Origin: Candidatus Pacearchaeota archaeon
Lineage (GTDB): Archaea; Nanobdellota; Nanobdellia; Pacearchaeales; GW2011-AR1
Assembly (NCBI GenBank): GCA_002731115.1
Contig: PBZO01000001.1
Location: 1 to 33,551, forward strand
Length of the DNA stretch: 33,551 nucleotides
Direction of reading: 5' to 3'
In this document: one piece after another, positions 1 to 8,419 of the stretch
Layout: each line of letters opens with the position of its first letter
How positions within the stretch are numbered: position 1 is the stretch's first letter
Translations under genes and position numbers: made by a program
The notes under the pieces: model-generated
What the model was told of the DNA's origin: nothing
Seen by the model: only the letters and a program-made list of their open reading frames with translations
Databases searched by the model: none

Positions 1-998
1 CAACAATAAATCTACATACTTGGGAGGGTACAAATGCTCTTACCCAATTAGATATTCCTGATGGAGATGGATATACAAGTGTTAGTAGTATTGCTTTCCA
101 GAGCGCAATTATTAATAGTAGTGTTTGGAACTTTACTGCTGGTGGAAGTGTATCACAATTAAACACATCAATAGGTGATGAAAGTAATTCATTTACTGTT
201 GCAATTGGACAATTAACTTATAACTTAACAACTACTGGAACTGAAAACCAGACAGAGATAAGACTACAAGATGTAGGTGGAACAAACATTGATTCACCGG
301 CTATAATTATCTTTGAAGAAAAAGATGATAATAATGTTTATGAAGCATTAATTGTGAAATTAGAGAATGGTGTTGATGCTGACGATGGTCTTGGTATAGA
401 TGATGTTGAAAGAACTTGGAGTACTGATGATACTGCATGGGAACATACTATGCCAGGAGACAGTAAGATAGAAAAATCAGCTGATTTATGGGGTACTATT
501 ATAACAACAGATTCTTCTGATTCTGATCAGAAAACTGCTGTAATTAGTTATCCTGATGAGCAAGTATATGCTCAGTTATATGTGGCTGAAGAATCTGCTT
601 CAATAACTGCTGGATCTACTACATCTGCCTCTGCAACTCAACTTGGTGAAGTTCTTGTAAAAGATAGTGAAGTTAGCTCTGTAAGCACAAAAAACTTAGT
701 AATTATTGGTGGAAGCTGTATTAATTCAGCTGCTGCAAGTGTTCTAGGTGGAGCTAATTGTGGTGCTGCATTTACAGAATCAACTGGTGTAGGATCAGGA
801 CAATTCCTGATTAAAGGTGTTAGTGATTCAAGTATTACTAGCAAATTAGCATTAGTTGTAGCTGGTTATGAAGCAACAGACACTGTAAACGCTGCTCAGT
901 ATTTAACTACTAAAACAGTTGATACTGATAAAGAATACAAGGGAACTTCCTCAACAACTGCTGAGATGGTTGTAACAACAACTGAAACAACAGAATAA
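1..998 (+). CDS. S-layer-type surface protein, C-terminal part (5' end truncated by window)
   Basis: The frame of the 354..998 ORF stays open upstream to position 3 (TINLHTWEGTNALTQLDIPDGDGYTSVSS...), so the GTG at 354 is not the real start. Ser/Thr/Asp-rich, with VIIGGSCINSAAASVLGG...STGVGSGQFLIKG typical of DPANN S-layer-like proteins. Confidence 0.75.
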   Translation, partial: TINLHTWEGTNALTQLDIPDGDGYTSVSSIAFQSAIINSSVWNFTAGGSVSQLNTSIGDESNSFTVAIGQLTYNLTTTGTENQTEIRLQDVGGTNIDSPAIIIFEEKDDNNVYEALIVKLENGVDADDGLGIDDVERTWSTDDTAWEHTMPGDSKIEKSADLWGTIITTDSSDSDQKTAVISYPDEQVYAQLYVAEESASITAGSTTSASATQLGEVLVKDSEVSSVSTKNLVIIGGSCINSAAASVLGGANCGAAFTESTGVGSGQFLIKGVSDSSITSKLALVVAGYEATDTVNAAQYLTTKTVDTDKEYKGTSSTTAEMVVTTTETTE

Positions 999-1014
999 AT
1001 TCCAAAAATTTTAA

Positions 1015-1039
1015 TTTTTTTTTCTTTTTCTTTTTTTTT
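1015..1039 (+). terminator. Poly-T archaeal-type transcription terminator
   Basis: Near-continuous T run (ttttttttt c ttttt c ttttttttt) about 15-40 nt after the S-layer stop codon. Confidence 0.6.
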
Positions 1040-1098
1040 AACACTTAGACGAAAGTCTCTAACAATAATTTTTTATACTCAATTTAATAGATTAATCT

Positions 1099-1668
1099 AT
1101 GAGAAAAATAATTTCCAAATATGAAGAAAACAAAAACAAGAAAATAAAACAATATGTTGTTGGAGGAATCCTTATATTTATTATGTTATTTAGCACCCTG
1201 GGATATTCATTTCTAGGAGGGACAGATAGTCATACTAACAAAATAATTTATAATGATCTTGAATTTGTAAACCAGAATAATTTTTGGTTCTTAAATAATG
1301 GAGGGGCTGAATATGTTTTCAAGTATAATCCAAGACAAATAGATTTTAGAGATATATCCGAATTAAAGGATATAAATAATTATTATGGAAAACCCTTGTA
1401 CATTTCTTCCAAGAATAAAGAAGCAGAATTAGAAATTGCACGAAATCTATATTCAATTGTCCAAAGAATACAACATGCTTGTCTAAAAAATAGAGAATGC
1501 ACGGAAAATCTTCCAGAAAAAACTTGTGAAGATAACTTTATAATAATTGAAGAATCTAATAATCCTTCAATAACTCAGGAAGATAATTGTGTAATCATTC
1601 AAGGTCCAAAAAAAGACTTATTAAAAACTATTGATGAATTCCTATTTAATATATTAGAAATAAAATAA
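1099..1668 (+). CDS. Membrane-anchored hypothetical protein, N-terminal TM plus extracytoplasmic Cys-containing domain
   Basis: ORF; hydrophobic segment YVVGGILIFIMLFSTLGYSFLG; C..C..C in the C-terminal half. Confidence 0.65.
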   Translation: MRKIISKYEENKNKKIKQYVVGGILIFIMLFSTLGYSFLGGTDSHTNKIIYNDLEFVNQNNFWFLNNGGAEYVFKYNPRQIDFRDISELKDINNYYGKPLYISSKNKEAELEIARNLYSIVQRIQHACLKNRECTENLPEKTCEDNFIIIEESNNPSITQEDNCVIIQGPKKDLLKTIDEFLFNILEIK

Positions 1669-1696
1669 TAAATCTTATAAACTCCTAAATAGAGAT

Positions 1697-2419
1697 ATGA
1701 ATATGGAAAAGAGAAAAGACAAGGAATATGAAATCTTTAAGATAAAAAAGAAAGGAAAAGAAAAAACAATAAAGATTCCTAGTTCTTCTGAGAAAAAACC
1801 AGTAACTAAAAAACAAATTAAAGAAGAGAATAAGATATTAAGAAATATATTAATAACTGTGGGGATATTAGGGATTATCTCTCTATTAATTTATTTATCT
1901 ATAGTCTCTGCAAAATCTTTTGAATATGAGGGAATATCATTTGAAATAGAAAAATATTGTGATTCCGGACCCTGCATAACCCTCTATAAAACTTCAATAC
2001 CTGTGAAATATAAAGATGGTGTAACCGGGAGAATAGTTGATGCAGACTATAATATTCGCTTAAGAAATGATCCAAGGGATTTAAAAAATGTTCCAGTAGA
2101 AGGAAAAATAGATTTTAGAAAAAACATTGTTCTTGAAATTACAACAGAAGATCTTTTTTGCGATGGGGATTGGAATCTGGCAATTGGAAACCTTCAAAAA
2201 TTAAATATTTTTGGAATGACTTTACTTGTAAAAAACAATAATGAAACTTATGAGCCCGAAAATGAATTTATGTTTATAAAAATACAACCAAATGATATTA
2301 CAAATATAATTGAAGTTAATAAAAATAATTATAATTTAAATGTTAATAATTGTGAAATATTAGAAGTTACAGAAAGATTAATAGTTGAAGCTTTTATTAA
2401 ATTTAATGAATTAAATTAG
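1697..2419 (+). CDS. Membrane-anchored hypothetical protein
   Basis: ORF; TM segment ILITVGILGIISLLIYLSIVSA; upstream TATA-like cttataaac. Start may be 1697 or 1703. Confidence 0.6.
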   Translation: MNMEKRKDKEYEIFKIKKKGKEKTIKIPSSSEKKPVTKKQIKEENKILRNILITVGILGIISLLIYLSIVSAKSFEYEGISFEIEKYCDSGPCITLYKTSIPVKYKDGVTGRIVDADYNIRLRNDPRDLKNVPVEGKIDFRKNIVLEITTEDLFCDGDWNLAIGNLQKLNIFGMTLLVKNNNETYEPENEFMFIKIQPNDITNIIEVNKNNYNLNVNNCEILEVTERLIVEAFIKFNELN

Positions 2420-3035
2420 CTTTTTTCTTTTTTAATAAAACGTAAATTACTAAAACTATTAAAGAGCATAATAAAATAATCAAGGTAATTAAACTCATAT
2501 TTGTACTTATCCATGCAGAATTACTTCCAAAAAAATACCCTACATAAATTAAGATTAATGTCCAAATTCCTGCTCCAAGAGATGTAAATAAAATAAACTT
2601 ATACAAATTCATCTTTGAAAAACCTGCAGGAAAAGAAATTAATTGTCTAATTACTGGAATTAATCTTCCTATAAAAGTTGTTATTTCTCCGTGTTTTTTA
2701 AAATAATTATCTGATTTTTCTAGTTTTCCCTTATTTATAAAAAGTATTTTACCATATTTTGATATTAATAAATCAATAACTGCTCTCCCAAGATATAATG
2801 CTAAAAAGAAATTAATTAGTGCACCTACTAAACTTCCAAGTAAACCAGCTAAAAAAACCATAATAAAACTCATCTCTCCACTAGCAATTAATGCTCCTGC
2901 CGGAATTAAAATAATCTCACTTGGAAAAGGGAAAAAAGAACTTTCAATTGCCATCCCAACAAATATCCCAAAATATCCCAATCCCTTTATGATTGATAAT
3001 ATTATTTCTATAAGTTGATAAAATAATTCTAACAT
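2403..3035 (-). CDS. DedA family (VTT domain) membrane protein
   Basis: FFPFPSEIILIPAG, GxxxG-rich TM segments and FIGRLIPVIRQLISFPAGFSKMNLYKF, characteristic of DedA. Confidence 0.9.
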   Translation of the reverse strand: MLELFYQLIEIILSIIKGLGYFGIFVGMAIESSFFPFPSEIILIPAGALIASGEMSFIMVFLAGLLGSLVGALINFFLALYLGRAVIDLLISKYGKILFINKGKLEKSDNYFKKHGEITTFIGRLIPVIRQLISFPAGFSKMNLYKFILFTSLGAGIWTLILIYVGYFFGSNSAWISTNMSLITLIILLCSLIVLVIYVLLKKKKANLIH

Positions 3036-3036
3036 T

Positions 3037-3552
3037 TTACTTTTTTAGATTAGAATATAAATTTTTTATATCTGAATAAACAGGAATCTCTTTTATTTTA
3101 AATAATTTCACCTCTGTAAACCAAATTCCTATAACAAAAATAATACTTCCAAAATACCACAATAATTTATGAGTTACATCAAACCAAAGATACCCTGAAA
3201 CAAAAGCAGACCCCAATAAAAATATTCTTAAGATATTTATTATTAAAAGGGCTGTAAATGATAATAAGAGAATCTTCATCCTTTTTTTCATTTTTGGAGT
3301 TGATAAATTAAGAATTAATAGAAGATAATAAGCAGAACCAGCAATACATGCATCTACTAATTCTATAGAAAATCCGCCAATAGCAATTATATTCCCTGAT
3401 AGAGTTGCATCAAAAAACAAATTAAATAATAAATAAACAGGATAAATAGTAATTGGGGTGAAAATAAAATAAAAGATCCATAGATTAGGAACGGATACTA
3501 AAATTAAAATGAGATATCTGATGAATAAACTAGAAACATCCTTATTTTCCAT
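3037..3552 (-). CDS. Exosortase/archaeosortase family protein (pacearchaeosortase-like)
   Basis: Multi-TM protein with ordered Cys (VDACIAGSAYYLL), Arg (NILRIFLLG) and His (FDVTHKLLWYFG) motifs, i.e. C69/R109/H128, matching the exosortase/archaeosortase catalytic pattern. Confidence 0.8.
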   Translation of the reverse strand: MENKDVSSLFIRYLILILVSVPNLWIFYFIFTPITIYPVYLLFNLFFDATLSGNIIAIGGFSIELVDACIAGSAYYLLLILNLSTPKMKKRMKILLLSFTALLIINILRIFLLGSAFVSGYLWFDVTHKLLWYFGSIIFVIGIWFTEVKLFKIKEIPVYSDIKNLYSNLKK

Positions 3553-3571
3553 GGAAATTAAAGAGGAAATC

Positions 3572-3581
3572 TATTTAAATA
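3572..3581. promoter_or_regulatory. Palindromic TATA box TATTTAAATA shared by divergent genes
   Basis: Perfect palindrome centred at 3576.5, 24.5 bp from each divergent ATG (3552 minus, 3601 plus). Confidence 0.6.
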
Positions 3582-3600
3582 ATTTAATATTTATAAATTT

Positions 3601-4218
3601 ATGAAAAAAAAACAAGTAGTTTTTATTGGGATAATAATTTTCTTCTTAACACTTTTTAGTCTTTATTTTGATTCTGAAATTGTTAAAGGAGTTTCCTCTA
3701 TTAGAACTGCTTTCTTAGATGATTTTTTCATAGGAATTACATATTTGAGTTCTAAACTAGTAATTTTCCTCTTTTTAACAATGCTATTTGTATTAAGATA
3801 CAATAAAAGGAAGTGGATTCTCCCAATCTGGTTTACTCTTTTTCTATCGGCAGTTATTAGTTTTTTATTGAAGTTTTCTATACAAAGACCAAGACCTTTT
3901 CAATTAGGAATTATATCTCTATTACCTTCACTAGAAAAAGCAAGTCACTTAATATGGAATTTTTCTTTTCCATCATCTCATGCAATGATTATTTTCTGCA
4001 CAATCCCATTTATTTCAAGAAAATTTCCAAGATTTAAATATATCTGGATTATTTCTGCATTGTTAGTTGCATTTTCAAGAGTCTATTTTGGATTACATTT
4101 TTTAAGTGATGTAATCGTTGGAGGATTAATTGGTTATCTAATAGGAATAATTGTAATAAAACAAGAAAAAGAAAATAAGTTTTGGGAAAAGATTTATAAT
4201 AAAATCTCTAGAAGATAA
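3601..4218 (+). CDS. PAP2 superfamily phosphatase (polyprenyl-diphosphatase/PgpB-like)
   Basis: Three PAP2 motifs: KFSIQRPRP, PSSHAM, SRVYFGLHFLSDVIVG. Confidence 0.92.
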   Translation: MKKKQVVFIGIIIFFLTLFSLYFDSEIVKGVSSIRTAFLDDFFIGITYLSSKLVIFLFLTMLFVLRYNKRKWILPIWFTLFLSAVISFLLKFSIQRPRPFQLGIISLLPSLEKASHLIWNFSFPSSHAMIIFCTIPFISRKFPRFKYIWIISALLVAFSRVYFGLHFLSDVIVGGLIGYLIGIIVIKQEKENKFWEKIYNKISRR

Positions 4219-4308
4219 TTATAAGTTAATCAATTGTGGAATAAATCGTCCAAAGAAAAAATTCATTGATTCTCTAATTACAAAATAAGTTATCATCTTA
4301 ATCTAATC

Positions 4309-5928
4309 TTATTTATCTCGCATTTTTATAACCATAGAAATAATAGCTACTATTAAAATTACATTAATTATTCCAATTCCCCATAAATACCTATTATCCC
4401 CCATAGATTCTGAAAAATTAAATCCCGATTTTTCAATTAAAACTGAAACAGGTTGTTTTGATACTATTTCATTTCCTGAAAGGACTTCAACATTAAATAA
4501 TTGATTTCCTAAAGCATCTTTATTCACATTGAATGTGAATGAAACATCTTTTGATTCTCCTGCACCTAAAACAATTATATTTAGATCTTGTGTAACAGAA
4601 GATGCCCAATTAGTATATCCTGTTGCTTTTACTGTATAAGTTGTTAATTCATCTCCAGTATTTCTGATAACTGATTTTACTATTAATTCTTCTCCTGCTT
4701 TTGCATCTGATTCAAGACTTGCAGAAACTAAAACTTCTGGTGAACTTGTTGGAGTTGGAGTCTCTCCACAACTTCCTTCTACTTTAAATGGAACATTAAA
4801 TTCCGAATCATCATCATTACTATTTTCATAAACTTCATCATCTTCGTTATAAACCCAAAACTTAATAGTATGGAATTTTTCTTGAGCATCTGTTGGAATC
4901 TCTACACTTGTAGAAAGTTTCTCATTTTCTAAAGAATCAATATCTCCAAGCATGACATCTTGATCTATTCCTAACTCCTTATTATAAATAGTAACATAAA
5001 CATCTTCTTGATCATCTTCTCCGATATTCCAAACATCTGCTGTAATCTGCATTTCACTTCCGCATGAAGCTACATCGGGTATACTAATATCATCAAGAAT
5101 AACAAAATCATTTTCAAGTGTTATTGTAATATCCTCTGAATTACTAATACATTCCATACTCTCTCCAAGATCATCGCTATAAGCCTTAACATATAAAACA
5201 TAATCATCCCCCATATCTGTATTTAGATCATCAGGATCTACTTGAAAATCAACTTTTATTGTTTCTTTTTTTCCATCCTTAAGATTAAAGTTACTTTCTT
5301 CATTATCAATTACCCATTTATCTTCTTTTGTACTATAAACTCCCCATTCAACAACAACATCATCTATATCTTCATCACCATCATTATCAACTCTAATATC
5401 AACTTCAATTTTATCGAGAGGATACCACTCATCATCACTATCTCCGAATCCCTTTGTATTATCAGGATTTACTTTACCAAAAGTCAAATTTCCTCCTTGA
5501 TTCCCTGATGAACAATAATTCTGATTATCAAATGTAAGTGTAATACTTGTTGTATTAGTATCAGTAGAGTTTGAAGCATTAGCTGCAGTGATTGTAATTG
5601 CTTTAGTATTCTTCTCAAGATTAAAATCACTCGAGATAGCAGTTGTATTTACCTTAAATGTTGCTGTCTTAGTACCAGTAATTGAAGTTGTATTTAATAA
5701 TGAGAGAGTTATTGTATTCCCATCCTCATCAGTAATTGTTGCAGTTGAAGGATAACTAAAATTAGAACTTATAGTTGAATTTACTATAAAAGTAGTAGAA
5801 TTTGAAGATTTAGTAAGAGTTGATGGGGAAGTTGGAGTAGAAATTGTGAGTGCTGCAAAAGCAAAACCAATGCATAATATTAGTATTAAGATACTTGCAT
5901 TAAATAAATTAGATATTTTACCTTTCAT
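4309..5928 (-). CDS. Large secreted/cell-surface protein with signal peptide, Thr/Ser-rich N-terminal region, CARDB-like repeats and C-terminal TM plus basic tail
   Basis: N-terminal signal ASILILILCIGFAFAALT; C-terminal YLWGIGIINVILIVAIISMVIKMRDK; CARDB-style segments (VSASLESDAKAGEELIVKSVIRNTGD...). Confidence 0.75.
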   Translation of the reverse strand: MKGKISNLFNASILILILCIGFAFAALTISTPTSPSTLTKSSNSTTFIVNSTISSNFSYPSTATITDEDGNTITLSLLNTTSITGTKTATFKVNTTAISSDFNLEKNTKAITITAANASNSTDTNTTSITLTFDNQNYCSSGNQGGNLTFGKVNPDNTKGFGDSDDEWYPLDKIEVDIRVDNDGDEDIDDVVVEWGVYSTKEDKWVIDNEESNFNLKDGKKETIKVDFQVDPDDLNTDMGDDYVLYVKAYSDDLGESMECISNSEDITITLENDFVILDDISIPDVASCGSEMQITADVWNIGEDDQEDVYVTIYNKELGIDQDVMLGDIDSLENEKLSTSVEIPTDAQEKFHTIKFWVYNEDDEVYENSNDDDSEFNVPFKVEGSCGETPTPTSSPEVLVSASLESDAKAGEELIVKSVIRNTGDELTTYTVKATGYTNWASSVTQDLNIIVLGAGESKDVSFTFNVNKDALGNQLFNVEVLSGNEIVSKQPVSVLIEKSGFNFSESMGDNRYLWGIGIINVILIVAIISMVIKMRDK

Positions 5929-6046
5929 CTGTAGTCATTTAGGAATTACTCTTGTTTATAAGGTTTTCTATTTTAAAAGCTATAGTTTAATTTTGAGATT
6001 GTCAAAAGATTTATATAATATTTTAGTCTAATTATAAATATAAAAG

Positions 6047-6430
6047 ATGGTTATAAAATCACAAGAAAATTCCCTAAGTGCATGGGCTTTTTTAATAGGA
6101 GTTATACTTGCAGTAATAGGAGGTGTTTTAACAGGAGATTATACTAATCCTATTATCTTAACTGTTATTATTGTTTTAGGATTAATTGTAGGATATTTTG
6201 TTGCAGAAAAAGATGTTCAAACTTTCCTTTTCGCATCAGTATCTTCAGTAATTGCAAGTTTTGCAGGAATTCAAGGACTTGCAACTAATGTTGCACTTAC
6301 AGGAATTACAGTAAGTGGAGTAGAATTAGGAAAGATGATTATATCTATTTTAATTGCCTTATTATTTTTATTTGTACCTGCAACAATCTTTGTAGCTATA
6401 AAAACAGTATTTTCTATTGCTAAAGTTTAA
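6047..6430 (+). CDS. Small multi-TM hypothetical membrane protein
   Basis: 127-aa ORF with about four hydrophobic segments; TATA-like element upstream. Confidence 0.65.
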   Translation: MVIKSQENSLSAWAFLIGVILAVIGGVLTGDYTNPIILTVIIVLGLIVGYFVAEKDVQTFLFASVSSVIASFAGIQGLATNVALTGITVSGVELGKMIISILIALLFLFVPATIFVAIKTVFSIAKV

Positions 6431-7034
6431 GTTTATTTAAATTAATCATAGAACTATTCATATCTAATCTAGGGCATGCAGTATTTACCCATGAATCTAT
6501 TTGAAAGTTCTCAAATTCTCTTGTATCAATATTATTACTAATAAATAAATAAGATTCCTTATCTTTCAACTTCTTTTTAAAATCTAATGCTTTCTTTATA
6601 TTTTCTTGACCTTGTTTTGTTGAGATTATTATCCCTATTTTTTCTGCATTAAGAAACTTAATATAAGATGCTTTTTGTCTTTTTTTCAAGATTTCTATCT
6701 CCTTAGACAATACTCTCTCTAATTTATTATCTTCCAGTATATAAATAGGGAGTTTTGTCTCATAAGCTAAAGAAATTCCATGAAATCTTCCATCAGTTAT
6801 TAATAGTATTGCTCTTGTATCTCTAGAAAATTTTGGAATAGTGCACCCTAAGATCTGACTAAATTTTTTTATTTTATGTCCTCTTGAAAGAATATCTTTT
6901 ATTTTATAAGCAATATCCTTATATTGAATAGAATAAGTAATAGCTATATTCTTGGGAAGTTTTTTTGAAATTTCTTCTATCTTTGATTTATCTACCTTTA
7001 TTTTTACTTTTGTATCAATAAATAATGTTTTCAT
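6420..7034 (-). CDS. Dph2-like 2-(3-amino-3-carboxypropyl)histidine synthase, domains 2 and 3 only
   Basis: SQILGCTIPKF, AILLITDGRFHGISLAYETKLPIYI, IGIIISTKQGQ and WVNTACPRLDM are Dph2 signatures. The ATG at 7034 (MKTLFIDTK) has a TATA box about 28 nt upstream, so the 7181 start in the track is rejected. Confidence 0.8.
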   Translation of the reverse strand: MKTLFIDTKVKIKVDKSKIEEISKKLPKNIAITYSIQYKDIAYKIKDILSRGHKIKKFSQILGCTIPKFSRDTRAILLITDGRFHGISLAYETKLPIYILEDNKLERVLSKEIEILKKRQKASYIKFLNAEKIGIIISTKQGQENIKKALDFKKKLKDKESYLFISNNIDTREFENFQIDSWVNTACPRLDMNSSMINLNKLKL

Positions 7035-7119
7035 GATATATAAAACAAAGGAGAGGTTTATAAATATTCGATAATGGCTATTTTTATAGAATACAAAGAA
7101 ACTAATAATAATTAATTTT

Positions 7120-7512
7120 TTACACAAACCTATCTTTATCTTCTTTCTTTGGTTTTTCAGCTTGCTTATGAATCTTTGCAAAAGAAGGTGTTACAACAAC
7201 TATATCTTCTAAAAATCCTGCAATACTTCCCTCAATTGCATCGGTTGTCTTTTTAATTTTAGAGATTGCCCTTTTTAATTCAATAGAATCTCTTTTTCTT
7301 AATATCTTAATATCAATAACTGCGATAGTATATCCCTCTCTTAGAGCATTAAGAATATCATTTACATCTTCATATTGCTTTAATACAAAAAGCTTTACAA
7401 TAACCTTCTTATCTTTTTTCTCTTGACCCAGATCAATTTCCAGATAATCATTATCGTCAGACTCTCCATCTATTGAATCTGAGAAAATCTTCCTTATTTT
7501 TCTTAATACCAT
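7120..7512 (-). CDS. sepF: Cell division protein SepF
   Basis: SepF core: VIVKLFVLKQYEDVNDILNALREGYTIAVIDIKIL...RAISKIKKTTDAIEGSIAGFLEDIVVVTPS. Confidence 0.85.
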   Translation of the reverse strand: MVLRKIRKIFSDSIDGESDDNDYLEIDLGQEKKDKKVIVKLFVLKQYEDVNDILNALREGYTIAVIDIKILRKRDSIELKRAISKIKKTTDAIEGSIAGFLEDIVVVTPSFAKIHKQAEKPKKEDKDRFV

Positions 7513-7564
7513 ATTAAATTTACAATCAAGATATTTATAAATATTTCTGTGATTTGTTAGGTGT

Positions 7565-7888
7565 TTATTTCTTAGTCTGATTCATAAACTCTTCTCTTAA
7601 AGTTTCTAACTGTTTTGTTAAATTGCCTTCTTGTTTTTCAATTGTTTTTAATCTTAAATCTAATATCTTCTCTTTTTCTGCAAGTTCTTTTTTTACATTA
7701 GATTTATCTGTTTTAATCATTAATTGTCCAACAATTTTGAAAATTTCTTCTCCTGATTTCCCTATCTCTTTTAATGCTGCAGAATTCTCAGATGATTCCA
7801 TTTGAAAAGCCTGTTTTTGTAAAAGCAAATTCTGAAGATTCTGCTCTAACATCTGCATTTCTTGTATTTTTTTATCTTGATTTTCCAT
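7565..7888 (-). CDS. pfdB: Prefoldin subunit beta
   Basis: Coiled-coil protein with central QLMIKTDKSNVKKELAEKEKILDLRLKTIEKQE; sits directly downstream of rpoP and eL43, a common archaeal arrangement. Confidence 0.85.
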   Translation of the reverse strand: MENQDKKIQEMQMLEQNLQNLLLQKQAFQMESSENSAALKEIGKSGEEIFKIVGQLMIKTDKSNVKKELAEKEKILDLRLKTIEKQEGNLTKQLETLREEFMNQTKK

Positions 7889-7889
7889 T

Positions 7890-8027
7890 TTATTTAGCTT
7901 TTACTTTTTTTATCTTAGTTCTAGCTTTAAAAAATATCTTTCCTCCGCAATGAGGACAGACAAATCTCTTATCAAGAGCACTAACATTAATCTTCTTCTC
8001 GCACTTAAAACATTTGTATGATTGCAT
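7890..8027 (-). CDS. rpoP: DNA-directed RNA polymerase subunit P (Rpo12/RpoP)
   Basis: 45-aa ORF not in track: MQSYKCFKCEKKINVSALDKRFVCPHCGGKIFFKARTKIKKVKAK; two CxxC zinc ribbons. Confidence 0.88.
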   Translation of the reverse strand: MQSYKCFKCEKKINVSALDKRFVCPHCGGKIFFKARTKIKKVKAK

Positions 8028-8031
8028 TTTA

Positions 8032-8247
8032 TTATAAATGATATGTATTTGACGCAAATTTTTTATTGCATCTTGAGCATTTCCAAATCCCTTTGGAGAG
8101 TCTTTTTACTCCTAATTTTTCGCAAAAAGGACATTTTTGCTTTACTCTCTGTTTTGTTTCAACATTCACTAATCTTGCCCTTACTGTTTTCCCATATCTT
8201 GGTCCAAATCTTCCTGCCGATTTAGATTTCTTTGATTTTGATGTCAT
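8032..8247 (-). CDS. rpl37ae: 50S ribosomal protein eL43 (L37Ae)
   Basis: GRFGPRYGKTVRARLVNVE...CPFCEKLGVKRLSKGIWKCSRC. Confidence 0.95.
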   Translation of the reverse strand: MTSKSKKSKSAGRFGPRYGKTVRARLVNVETKQRVKQKCPFCEKLGVKRLSKGIWKCSRCNKKFASNTYHL

Positions 8248-8313
8248 TTTTGTAAGCCAATATAGATTATAAATTTATTGTAAAAGTCATTTTTAAACGT
8301 TCTGTTTATAAAA

Positions 8314-8386
8314 TGGGGCTACCAGGATTTGAACCTGGGTCGCGAAGTCCCAAACCTCGAAGCTTACCATACTGGCCCATAGCCCC
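8314..8386 (-). tRNA. tRNA-Pro (anticodon TGG)
   Basis: Acceptor GGGGCTA/TAGCCCC, anticodon arm CGAGG-TTTGGGA-CTTCG, T arm CCAGG-TTCAAAT-CCTGG; CCA not encoded. Confidence 0.9.
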
Positions 8387-8419
8387 TTATTTAAAAAGAA
8401 TTATATTTAATTTATAAAA

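Noticed and set aside
4219-4308. Possible small RNA or terminator hairpin between convergent genes
   Set aside because: No convincing inverted repeat or T-tract found by eye.
7035-7181. Upstream extension of the Dph2-like ORF as a remnant of domain 1
   Set aside because: Translation MQRFISKLKNQRKKIKIGLCKKLIIISFF... has no Dph2 domain-1 signature, overlaps the end of sepF, and spans the TATA box of the downstream gene.
8022-8272. Plus-strand ORFs 8022..8225 and 8066..8272
   Set aside because: Antisense to eL43 with no recognisable motif.
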